A stretch of 14,329 bases of DNA from JAKVAV01 sp964635965 (lineage in GTDB: Bacteria > Bacteroidota > Bacteroidia > Flavobacteriales_D > Cryomorphaceae): assembly GCA_964635965.1 (NCBI GenBank), contig CAZWQX010000097.1, positions 1 to 14,329 on the forward strand. The letters are read 5' to 3'. The position numbers and the translations under genes were made by a program. Shown one piece after another: positions 7,298 through 13,811 of this stretch (position 1 is the stretch's first letter; each line of letters begins with the position of its first letter). The notes below the pieces were generated by a model. It was not told the DNA's origin. It did no database searches and was given only the letters and a program-made list of their open reading frames with translations.

Positions 7298-8140
7298 TCA
7301 AATACTTGCAGGCATTTCTTCATTCCAGATACCCGTTGAAGCCGTCTGCTTTGCAAATTCGCTAAAGTCATTGGCCTTTCTTCCCAATACTTCTTCAATA
7401 TCATTTGATAGGGTCTGATTATCAGGATTGCCCAAAACTTCTTGAAATAGGTATCCAAATAACCAGACATATGATTCGGGCAAACCTGCAGATTTCATAG
7501 CCTCCTTGTAGTCGTTAATGCTGATTGGCTGAAAGCTAATGTTCCTGCCGGATGCTTTTGCAATCTCATTAACGACCTCTTGAAATCGCATTTTTCTCGG
7601 GCCCGTAACTTCTATTGTTCGACCGTTAAAGTTATCGTCGATTATAACTTTTGTCACAACATCTGCAATGTCTTGTGCATCCACAAACGGAATTTCAGCT
7701 TCAGGCATCGGCAATGCCACATGTCCGGCCAGCAGTGGCTCCAATAAAAAGCTTTCGCTGAAGTTTTGATTAAACCAAGATGCCCTTACCAAGGTGTAAT
7801 TCAATCCTGAGTTTGCGACAATTTGCTCACAACGTTCAGCTTCTGTCTCTCCTTTTCCTGAAAGCAAAACCACCTTTTCTAATCCTTCTTTCAAGGCTGC
7901 ATCCGTGAGTGCTTTAATGGCTTCCTTAGCACCGGGAACGGCCAAGTCGGGATAATAAACGATGTACGCGCGGTCCATTCCTTTTAAAGCAGGCGCAAAG
8001 GTAGAGTGATCTTCCCAGTCGAATTTGATTTCACCTGTTCTGGATGGTACAAATACATTTTGATTGAGGTTTTGGAGGTTTTTTACTACGCGGCGACCTG
8101 TTTTTCCGTTTCCGCCAATGATTAGATAATTTGTTTTCAT
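7298..8140 (-). CDS. NmrA-like NAD(P)-binding protein (atypical short-chain dehydrogenase)
   Basis: 280 residues, cytoplasmic. The Rossmann nucleotide-binding motif GxxGxxG is G9, G12 and G15 (IIGGNGKTGRR). The segments VLLSGKGE (91-98), YTLVRASWFNQNFSE (115-129) and PFVDAQDIADV (151-161) are typical of NmrA/TMR-like atypical SDRs, and no YxxxK catalytic pair is visible in the usual place. Relatives range from NAD(P)H-dependent quinone or azo reductases to redox-sensing regulators without enzyme activity; the sequence does not decide. It is the last gene of a three-gene operon, 32 bases after the DUF1772 gene, with the two-way terminator beyond its stop. The ATG at 8140 directly precedes the Rossmann strand, so the start is firm. 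Confidence 0.9.
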   Translation of the reverse strand: MKTNYLIIGGNGKTGRRVVKNLQNLNQNVFVPSRTGEIKFDWEDHSTFAPALKGMDRAYIVYYPDLAVPGAKEAIKALTDAALKEGLEKVVLLSGKGETEAERCEQIVANSGLNYTLVRASWFNQNFSESFLLEPLLAGHVALPMPEAEIPFVDAQDIADVVTKVIIDDNFNGRTIEVTGPRKMRFQEVVNEIAKASGRNISFQPISINDYKEAMKSAGLPESYVWLFGYLFQEVLGNPDNQTLSNDIEEVLGRKANDFSEFAKQTASTGIWNEEMPASI

Positions 8141-8172
8141 GATGTTATTATTAATTGTTTGATTTTAAATTC

Positions 8173-8673
8173 TTATTTCGTGTATTCAATAAATGCTGCA
8201 AGGAGTGCGAGGATGAATGATAGTACAGCGAATGCGGTGCGTCTTGTATGAAACTTATTCCACTCGATCTCATACTTGGCTCTAAACTCTGCCATCTTTT
8301 CCATGCTTAAGTCGGCTATGTTCAAAGCGTCTAATTGATCATTTAGCGGCACATTACCTCCCACCGTGATCCCAAATGTTCCTATGAGATATGTCAGGGT
8401 TGCAAGAATCATCAAGGCAAAAACCATTTTCTGAGATGAGAAGCTGAATACGCTGGCAACTAACAGTAGAAGAATGGGTCCAAAAAAGATTAGAAAGAAT
8501 CGTGGGTTGAGAATTTCGCGATTAATGGATTGCATGGTTTCCAGGTAGTTGAGGTCATTGATTTTTAAGGTTCCGGGTATCACTGATACTTGCCATGCAT
8601 AGAAGAATCCGGCCGATAGGCCTGTAAGGATTAGTGATCCAAAAAGTGTGATTGATTTGATTGAGATTTCCAT
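8173..8673 (-). CDS. DUF1772 (anthrone-oxygenase-like) integral membrane protein
   Basis: 166 residues with four predicted membrane segments (about 6-29, 57-79, 83-104, 144-163). The loop GGNVPLNDQL (105-114) and the W138, H142, R144 cluster before the last helix are hallmarks of DUF1772. That family includes fungal anthrone oxygenases, but bacterial members have no established reaction. It is the middle gene of the operon, 32 bases after the cytochrome gene and 32 before the NmrA-like gene. Membrane DUF1772 proteins beside NmrA-like proteins and AraC regulators are a recurrent arrangement in bacteria as I recall it, which suggests a shared redox or detoxification step, but this is inference. 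Confidence 0.85.
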   Translation of the reverse strand: MEISIKSITLFGSLILTGLSAGFFYAWQVSVIPGTLKINDLNYLETMQSINREILNPRFFLIFFGPILLLLVASVFSFSSQKMVFALMILATLTYLIGTFGITVGGNVPLNDQLDALNIADLSMEKMAEFRAKYEIEWNKFHTRRTAFAVLSFILALLAAFIEYTK

Positions 8674-8705
8674 GATTTCTATGTTTTAAAGAGTTGTTTA
8701 GATGA

Positions 8706-9044
8706 TTATTCGATGCCCAAAGAGCTGATCCAGTCTTTGAGAACTGTCTGTTCTTCGGTAGTTAGTTTGATGTAGTCACCCTTGGGCATTCGCTTGTAAA
8801 CAAAGACCATTTTATTGATCTTCTTGGCGCGCTTGTCCATGTTCTTCTCGCTGAAAATCATGAAGGGATTTTGCTTGCGATGGCAGACGTTACACTTGTT
8901 TTCGAGGATATTGAAAGCTTGTGTTTTGAGAGGATTGGAGTCGCTGAAGACTTCGGCTTTTGTTGCGGCCTTACTCTCTCCGGCATTGGACCAAATCAGG
9001 GCTGAGAATACAGTGAAGAGAAGGATTGTGATTGTTTTGTTCAT
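8706..9044 (-). CDS. Small secreted monohaem cytochrome c-like protein
   Basis: 112 residues. The signal peptide covers about residues 1-22 (hydrophobic LLFTVFSALIW). The mature protein has one haem-attachment motif CxxCH at C51, C54 and H55 (NKCNVCHRK), and M86 in KRMPKGDY is the likely second axial ligand. The end LTTEEQTVLKDWISSL is the helix seen in many small cytochrome c domains. It should carry electrons in the periplasm. It is the first gene of the operon leading into DUF1772 and NmrA-like genes, and the 100-base space before it holds a -7-like box and a tandem repeat probably bound by the adjacent AraC-type regulator. The redox partner is unknown. ATG 9044 fits the signal peptide. 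Confidence 0.85.
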   Translation of the reverse strand: MNKTITILLFTVFSALIWSNAGESKAATKAEVFSDSNPLKTQAFNILENKCNVCHRKQNPFMIFSEKNMDKRAKKINKMVFVYKRMPKGDYIKLTTEEQTVLKDWISSLGIE

Positions 9045-9067
9045 TTCGCTTCGTGTTGATTACGAAG

Positions 9068-9075
9068 CAAAAGTC
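9068..9075 (-). promoter_or_regulatory. -7-like box of the cytochrome/DUF1772/NmrA operon
   Basis: On the minus strand the box reads GACTTTTG, one mismatch from TAnnTTTG, 23 bases before the ATG at 9044. The tandem operator-like repeat ends 18 bases upstream. Confidence 0.5.
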
Positions 9076-9093
9076 ACGGATTAGTGAGGGGTG

Positions 9094-9135
9094 AACTTGA
9101 CCGTTGAAGCCAATCGTTTGACACTTTGTGCCAAA
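9094..9135 (-). promoter_or_regulatory. 21-bp tandem repeat, probable AraC-type operator
   Basis: Two consecutive 21-base units on the minus strand (9135-9115 and 9114-9094) share TTGGC at unit positions 2-6, AA at 10-11 and GTCAA at 14-18. Direct repeats two helical turns apart are the usual AraC/XylS binding pattern. The first unit also contains a near-perfect inverted repeat, plus strand TTTGACACTTTGTGCCAAA (9117-9135). The repeat ends 9 bases after the stop of the AraC gene and stands before the operon starting at 9044, so that regulator is the natural candidate to bind it. Confidence 0.65.
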
Positions 9136-9144
9136 TGATCCTTT

Positions 9145-10134
9145 TTAGTTGTTTTTGCGGTAGTCGAGAGGCGACATTCCCGTCCATCTTTTGAAGGCAC
9201 GGTTAAATGCACTCTGCTCAGAGAAGCCCGTCTCAAAGGCTATAAACCCAATACTGTACTCTGGTTTCTTTAAGTATTCTTTTGCCGTAGTCTCTTGGGT
9301 CTTTCGAATAAGATCGCGAAAAGTGACACCATTATCTTTTAAACGACGAGCAAGTGTTCGCCTACTCATGCTCAAGTGTTCGCAAAGAAAATCCATTCCC
9401 GGTATCCCACTTGGCAGTGCCTGACGAAGCAATTCCTCGATTTCCGGAATGATCTTGCTAGAGCTAACCGTCAGGTTATTGGTTTCTTCGTCTATCCGTG
9501 TAAGAAGGTATTGGTTGATTAAATTATCCGCCCTGGCTGTTCTTAATTTCAGATCTTCCGTATTGTAAGCGATGTAATAGTGATCCTGTTCAAAAAGAAG
9601 TTTGCATCGAAAAGCCTCATTGTGGCTTTTGAGATCAGAGGGTGGTTTGTGTTTAAAGGATACTTCGATTGGATGAATATCTTTTTCCGAGGTCTGTTTT
9701 AGAACAACTACCGTGGCTGACAGGCTCGCTTCGGTTGAGAGTCCTTCGCCGGGCCTGTATAATTCCCTATCGAGATAAACACGCGAAACCCCTCCTATTT
9801 CTTCTATCCTCCAGAAAAAAGTATTTGAAAGGAGCTTAAAATACCGAGCACTTCGTTCGAAGATTTCACCAACCCAAGAACACGTTCTCCAAGAAAGACC
9901 CAAAACCCCATAATCATCGATAACCATTTGCTGCCCCACACGCACCGAGAAACCCGGTCCCCGTTTTTCATCTAAAAACTCATGTAAGGCAAAGAATTCA
10001 TCTGCGGGGATAGCTTGTATTTGGTCGATTGTATCAAACGGTGTGGGAAGTTTGTTTAACTCCTCCTTTGAAACACCTTCTGCTAAAGCGCAATTGAGCA
10101 TCTTGCGATAGAGGTGTACGGAAACGTATTTCAT
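9145..10134 (-). CDS. AraC-family transcriptional regulator (OruR/ArgR-like, with N-terminal ligand domain)
   Basis: 329 residues. The N-terminal about 200 residues match the 'arabinose-binding-like' domain of long AraC regulators (segments ADEFFALHEFL, GFSVRVGQQM, YGVLGLSWRTCSWVGE). The C-terminal DNA-binding domain has two helix-turn-helices: about 246-268 (MDFLCEHLSMSRRTLARRL) and about 295-318 (IGFIAFETGFSEQSAFNRAF), ending in the family signature GMSPLDYR. The ligand is unknown. It lies upstream of, and in the same direction as, the cytochrome/DUF1772/NmrA operon. Only 100 bases separate them and these contain a 21-bp tandem repeat, so local activation is likely. A possible self-control site lies before its own start (see findings). 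ATG 10134 fits the family N-terminus. Confidence 0.93.
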   Translation of the reverse strand: MKYVSVHLYRKMLNCALAEGVSKEELNKLPTPFDTIDQIQAIPADEFFALHEFLDEKRGPGFSVRVGQQMVIDDYGVLGLSWRTCSWVGEIFERSARYFKLLSNTFFWRIEEIGGVSRVYLDRELYRPGEGLSTEASLSATVVVLKQTSEKDIHPIEVSFKHKPPSDLKSHNEAFRCKLLFEQDHYYIAYNTEDLKLRTARADNLINQYLLTRIDEETNNLTVSSSKIIPEIEELLRQALPSGIPGMDFLCEHLSMSRRTLARRLKDNGVTFRDLIRKTQETTAKEYLKKPEYSIGFIAFETGFSEQSAFNRAFKRWTGMSPLDYRKNN

Positions 10135-10175
10135 GCTGATTGGTAGTGGTTGCTAAATAAACCTTTATAATGGTA

Positions 10176-10183
10176 CAAAAGTT
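10176..10183 (-). promoter_or_regulatory. Weak -7-like box of the AraC gene at 10134
   Basis: The minus strand reads AACTTTTG, matching TAnnTTTG at all but the first base, 41 bases before the ATG. No -33 element is evident. Confidence 0.35.
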
Positions 10184-10221
10184 CGTTGAAGTACTTGTGG
10201 CATATACTTTTATTCAACTCC

Positions 10222-10256
10222 AAAATAAAACCCCCTCCGCATTTCACGGAGAGGGT
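10222..10256 (-). terminator. Intrinsic terminator after the cupredoxin-like gene
   Basis: On the minus strand ACCCTCTCCG pairs with CGGAGGGGGT (10 bp, one G-T wobble) around a 7-nt loop, followed by TTTTATTTT. It lies 41 bases after the stop at 10298 and separates this gene from the AraC gene downstream. Confidence 0.85.
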
Positions 10257-10297
10257 TCCTCTACTTAAACAATCAAACTAAACCTTACTTTATGATG

Positions 10298-10666
10298 TCA
10301 CTTTACTACTAATGAGTAGTACGGTGTTGGATTCATTGGACAGAAATACTCGTATTCCCCGGCTGCCAAAGTCACTTCTTTAGAACTCGAGGTCTCCCCG
10401 TCTTTGATCATCTTTTGCACATAGGCCTCTTGTATATGATCACTCATCTCTGTTTTGCCTTTTGGAACAATGACAAAGCCTACTTCGTGGTCTACTCCAT
10501 TATTGGATACTTCGAAAACATAGGTTCCGGCTTCAAGCGTAAGTTCCGTTTGTTCGAATGCTCCTTCGGTTTGAGTTAGCTCAACGGTTTCTGCTTTTTG
10601 AGCGAATGTTGCAGTGGAGAAAAGAACTGATAAGGAGGCAAAGGCGATAGTGATGTACTTTTTCAT
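10298..10666 (-). CDS. Secreted cupredoxin-like protein with an atypical copper site
   Basis: 122 residues with a clear signal peptide cut near FAQ (residue 23). The mature part is a single cupredoxin-like beta sandwich: TLEAGTYVFEVSNNGVDHEVGFVIVP (43-68) carries the first His ligand (H60), and GEYEYFCPMNPTPYY (103-117) carries the Cys ligand (C109). In classical type 1 copper proteins this end reads C-x2-H-x(3-4)-M. Here the His position is N112, and M111 is the only nearby Met. Copper binding may therefore differ or be lost. It should act in the periplasm as an electron carrier or copper handler. It is transcribed alone, divergent from the SGNH esterase gene, and shares a 31-bp upstream element and promoter geometry with the AhpD-like gene. 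Confidence 0.82.
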   Translation of the reverse strand: MKKYITIAFASLSVLFSTATFAQKAETVELTQTEGAFEQTELTLEAGTYVFEVSNNGVDHEVGFVIVPKGKTEMSDHIQEAYVQKMIKDGETSSSKEVTLAAGEYEYFCPMNPTPYYSLVVK

Positions 10667-10704
10667 GGTATTTTGTTTTTGACGTGTTGTTTTCGTTGAC
10701 AGGT

Positions 10705-10712
10705 CAAAGATG
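10705..10712 (-). promoter_or_regulatory. -7-like promoter box of the cupredoxin-like gene
   Basis: The minus strand reads CATCTTTG, one mismatch from TAnnTTTG, 38 bases before the ATG at 10666. It is exactly 29 bases from the 31-bp element, as at the AhpD-like gene. A short palindrome, TTGACAGGTCAA (10696-10707), overlaps its edge. Confidence 0.6.
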
Positions 10713-10741
10713 GGGTAATATCAAAGCCTAAGGCTCGGCTG

Positions 10742-10772
10742 GATTTCCCGATGGGTTGGCAATTTTTCCCTT
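10742..10772 (-). promoter_or_regulatory. Shared 31-bp operator-like element, copy B
   Basis: It has the same GATTTCCCGA and GTTGGCAATTTTTCCCTT blocks as copy A at 4265-4295, differing at two positions in the 3-base middle. GGGAAA recurs at 21-bp pitch on the minus strand. It is oriented towards the cupredoxin-like gene, but it also lies 20 bases upstream of the -33-like TTG of the divergent esterase gene, so it could affect both. Confidence 0.75.
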
Positions 10773-10792
10773 CCCAACCCTTTACGCTTATA

Positions 10793-10824
10793 TTGAATCA
10801 AAACCGGTTTTCGCTTAGCTTTGA
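10793..10824 (+). promoter_or_regulatory. Promoter of the SGNH esterase gene
   Basis: TAGCTTTG (10817-10824) matches TAnnTTTG exactly, with TTG (10793-10795) 21 bases upstream as a -33 element. Transcription would begin a few bases before the ATG at 10834, giving a very short leader. Confidence 0.6.
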
Positions 10825-10833
10825 ATTCATTGT

Positions 10834-12744
10834 ATGAATTTCTCGGTATTCATAAGGTGTTTCTTAACGGGGATTTTGTGGGTAGGGCTATTCCCGGCGT
10901 GTTCGTTGGCTCAAACATTGACTTTGCATAATGATTTCATTCGGATCATGCCAATTGGAGACTCGAATACTGAAGGACCGTTGGTTTACATCGATGGGTT
11001 AAACCCCGGTAATGGAACGGCAGGAGGATCTTACCGCGCGAGATTATACGATAGAATCATCAGTGAAATTGGTGAGATTCCTGACTTCGTCGGCTATAGA
11101 AGTTCGTCATTTTCAGATGGCGATGTTATCATTGATCACGATCATGAAGGCTATGGAGGGTATAGAATAGATCAAATTGCAGACATTCCTCCTTTTGCAT
11201 TGTTCGTGAATCCTTTTCCGTTTGAATTAACTATTGAAGATAGACTGAAGGCGTACAAGCCCGCAGTGGTTCTTTTAATGATTGGTACTAACGACATTTC
11301 TCAAGACTTCAATCTTTTTCCTCAAAACGGTGAACCGGGCATAGTTGGTAGATATGAAGAACTGATCGAAAGAATTTTCTCAACCCTTCCGAACGTGCAC
11401 ATATTGGTTGCCTCTGTTCCACCTAGGAATCCTGGAATTCAATACGAGCAAACTATTCAATTCAATACCCAATTGGAGGATCTCGTTAATTCGCAATTAG
11501 CTTTAGGTAGAAATATAGGTTTCGTCGATGCATTTACACCTTTATTACCATGGGTGAGTGGTGATTTCTCAGGAGTCCATCCGGATAAGAATGGCTATGA
11601 TAAAATTGCCGATGCCTTTTTCGAAGCCCTGGCCCCGATTTGGAATGACCTCGAGAACCCTGGTCTCCATTCGAATAACAACCTGGATTGTAAAGAGCTC
11701 GTAACAAACGAGTTCAACTTTCCGCCTGAATTCGCAGTTCAAGACGGATATCTAAATCAGCTTTCATCCCCATTCCTCGGAGAGGTGACGGTCTCTGGTT
11801 TTTCTTTTAACCCTTTTATTAACGCTGAAGAATTTTTGATCGATGGTTTACCCACGGCCTTTTCAGAGGAAAACGACACTTGGGATATCACTTTTGAATT
11901 TGATCTAAATCAGGGGAATCTTTCGGAATCAGGATTTCGAATCGATAGCATAGTCGCCTTTGAATTTGGGAATTTCGCAGATGACATGAGGTTTGATATA
12001 GAGTTCGCGTTTGTGAATGATCCATCTATTTTTAGTGAATTCGGTTCATTCAATACGCAAGCGGTTATTGATATTCAAACCGGAACCAAACTAATCATTC
12101 AATCTAATGAAGGATTACTCGCCGATTCTGTAGCCGCGGTTAAATTCAAGTTTTTACCGGGACCGGATATCACGGCAACCTATCGCTATTCTGAAATGGC
12201 AATATACGGCATACCCAATTTCGCAATATGCGACGTCCCTTCCGAACTACAGAGCAATGCACTTAATCAGTCCACTGTAGAACTTTCTTGGAGCGATCAA
12301 AGCAATGCCGGAGTGTTGATCCGAGGAAGAGAATCAGGTACCAATATCGTACAGGCAACCACCATTCCCGAGGGACAAAATACGTTTGTAGTCACAGGAC
12401 TTGAACCGGGAACTTCTTACGAATGGCAAATTAAAAGTCTTTGTTTGCAGGGTGAGTCAGAATTCTCTGAAATCCAGGAATTCACGACTCTCTCTACTGC
12501 GAATAATGAAGGGGTTCTTCAGTTCGATTTGAGAAGGAATCAAATCTGTTTTTCAAGTGCCGAATCGTTCGATTCGGCAACTTTGACATTGTTCGATTTG
12601 ATGGGTAGAACAATTGAACTCAAACACTTATCGCGAAAAGCACCGTGTATTTCTATCCCTTATCAGCTCAAACGGGGCCTTTACATCTATCAACTTCGGA
12701 TCGATAAGGAAGAAAAGGTTGGAAAAGTTTTTATTTCGGACTAA
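10834..12744 (+). CDS. Secreted SGNH/CE3-like esterase with FN3 and T9SS sorting domain
   Basis: 636 residues. Signal peptide about 1-27. The SGNH hydrolase domain (about 36-272) resembles acetyl-xylan esterases of family CE3: nucleophile S44 in IMPIGDSNTEG, a GYGGYRI block near G108, GTND with N153, and H249 in SGVHPDKNGYDKIADAF. The Asp expected three residues before this His is S246. Residues about 285-460 form a beta-rich domain ending in YRYSEMAIYG, possibly a galactose-binding-like fold (inference). An FN3 domain follows (about 467-553), then a C-terminal type A T9SS sorting domain (about 560-636: LTLFDLMGRTIE, RGLYIYQLRI, KVFISD). The protein should thus be exported through type IX secretion, probably to remove acetyl or other ester groups from polysaccharides. 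It overlaps the convergent AraC gene by 4 bases, with no terminator between. Confidence 0.9.
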   Translation: MNFSVFIRCFLTGILWVGLFPACSLAQTLTLHNDFIRIMPIGDSNTEGPLVYIDGLNPGNGTAGGSYRARLYDRIISEIGEIPDFVGYRSSSFSDGDVIIDHDHEGYGGYRIDQIADIPPFALFVNPFPFELTIEDRLKAYKPAVVLLMIGTNDISQDFNLFPQNGEPGIVGRYEELIERIFSTLPNVHILVASVPPRNPGIQYEQTIQFNTQLEDLVNSQLALGRNIGFVDAFTPLLPWVSGDFSGVHPDKNGYDKIADAFFEALAPIWNDLENPGLHSNNNLDCKELVTNEFNFPPEFAVQDGYLNQLSSPFLGEVTVSGFSFNPFINAEEFLIDGLPTAFSEENDTWDITFEFDLNQGNLSESGFRIDSIVAFEFGNFADDMRFDIEFAFVNDPSIFSEFGSFNTQAVIDIQTGTKLIIQSNEGLLADSVAAVKFKFLPGPDITATYRYSEMAIYGIPNFAICDVPSELQSNALNQSTVELSWSDQSNAGVLIRGRESGTNIVQATTIPEGQNTFVVTGLEPGTSYEWQIKSLCLQGESEFSEIQEFTTLSTANNEGVLQFDLRRNQICFSSAESFDSATLTLFDLMGRTIELKHLSRKAPCISIPYQLKRGLYIYQLRIDKEEKVGKVFISD

Positions 12745-13580
12745 CCGTCAGATTCAGTTCGAAAGCCCAAAGGAGAAACACCCTCAATTCGCTTAAAGAA
12801 CCGGCTGAAAGTTTGGAGGTCGTCAAAACCCAGATCAAATGCGATTTCCTTTATGCTGTCATCGCTGTGTCGAAGTTTACGCCGCGCTTCCATAGCTATT
12901 CGATCGTGGATATAGTTCAGCGGTGTCTTTGTTCCAACTTTGGCAAAGAGATTACTCAATGTCTTTGGCGACTTGAAAAGAAGATCTGCATAATCAGCCA
13001 CTTTGTGTTTTTGGCGAAAGTGTTGTTCTATCAAAAAGTTAAAGGAACGTATCAAATCGACTTGTTCGTTGTCCAAGACTCCGTATTGCGCCTGTTCTTT
13101 GTAAGCTCGAGTCGCTAGAATCAGATAACGTTTGGCCAACATCTGTAGCATTTCCAATTGAAGGTCATCGGAGGTTGAGAGTTCATTTTCGATTACTGTC
13201 CACAACGCATCAAAGGCATGACGATAGGTATCATTGAGAGGGATAATGGGAAGTTCAGATGCACCAAAAAACAACAAGCCCTTGCAACTAACTTCATCAT
13301 CATGAGTGAGGATACAATAGAAGTCTCGGTTAAATCGAAGAAGTCTGCCACGGCTAAACTTATTTACTTCGATTTCGTGAAACTCAGTCAAACAAATCAT
13401 GGTGTTCGGCGCAGGAATCACTACCATTCCATCAATCACCAACTCCGTATCATCTTCTTCAACCCAGATGAGCGTTAATCCCGATTGGATTCGCTCGGTA
13501 ATCAAATGGGCATTCCCATCACTAAGCTGAATGGCGGTAAAGAATTCTCCTGAAGGGCCCTTAAAGTTTTCTGTCAACAT
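12741..13580 (-). CDS. AraC-family transcriptional regulator (cupin-type sensor)
   Basis: 279 residues from ATG 13580. A frame extension to TTG 13589 exists, but the ATG is a better start. The N-terminal about 110 residues are beta-rich and cupin-like; a helical linker follows. The AraC DNA-binding domain is at about 185-275, with helix-turn-helix one at 193-215 (KVADYADLLFKSPKTLSNLF) and two at 241-265 (IKEIAFDLGFDDLQTFSRFF), ending in the signature GVSPLGFR. The effector is unknown. It is divergent from the lipoprotein gene at 13812 across 231 bases and converges on the esterase with overlapping stops (TAG on this strand, TAA on the other). It is one of two candidates for binding the 31-bp element at 4265 and 10742; nothing in the sequence proves which. 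Confidence 0.92.
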   Translation of the reverse strand: MLTENFKGPSGEFFTAIQLSDGNAHLITERIQSGLTLIWVEEDDTELVIDGMVVIPAPNTMICLTEFHEIEVNKFSRGRLLRFNRDFYCILTHDDEVSCKGLLFFGASELPIIPLNDTYRHAFDALWTVIENELSTSDDLQLEMLQMLAKRYLILATRAYKEQAQYGVLDNEQVDLIRSFNFLIEQHFRQKHKVADYADLLFKSPKTLSNLFAKVGTKTPLNYIHDRIAMEARRKLRHSDDSIKEIAFDLGFDDLQTFSRFFKRIEGVSPLGFRTESDG

Positions 13581-13700
13581 GAAGCACAAAGAAAAGGTTC
13601 AGAAACCAAAAATCGGGTCAAAGAGACGACGTTGGCATTAATAAGGCACAAATAATTGAAGGTCAGATTGCTATTTCAATTCAAAACTGAACGAACCATG

Positions 13701-13727
13701 ATTCAAGTGTAACACACTGAATTTTTT
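13701..13727 (+). promoter_or_regulatory. Imperfect inverted repeat followed by T-run
   Basis: ATTCA, one unpaired A, and GTGT pair with ACAC and TGAAT around an AAC loop (9 bp), followed at once by TTTTT. It looks like a weak plus-strand terminator, yet no plus-strand gene lies just upstream. It could end readthrough antisense to the AraC gene, or be a protein-binding palindrome in this divergent promoter region. Confidence 0.4.
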
Positions 13728-13783
13728 GTATGTCAAATGCATAAATAATTACTGATGTCTTATGTGTTTTAAATCTCGAAAAT

Positions 13784-13791
13784 TACTTTTG
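13784..13791 (+). promoter_or_regulatory. -7 box of the lipoprotein gene
   Basis: TACTTTTG matches TAnnTTTG exactly and ends 20 bases before the ATG at 13812. The -33 region is weak (TATG at 13761-13764). Confidence 0.55.
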
Positions 13792-13811
13792 CCAAAATTC
13801 AAACTAAATAA

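Noticed and set aside
12813..13118. 101-codon plus-strand frame opposite the second AraC gene
   Set aside because: It lies opposite the conserved AraC DNA-binding region; Cys/Phe-rich shadow composition.
13581..13589. TTG start three codons before ATG 13580 of the second AraC gene
   Set aside because: ATG 13580 gives a normal AraC N-terminus; nothing supports the TTG.
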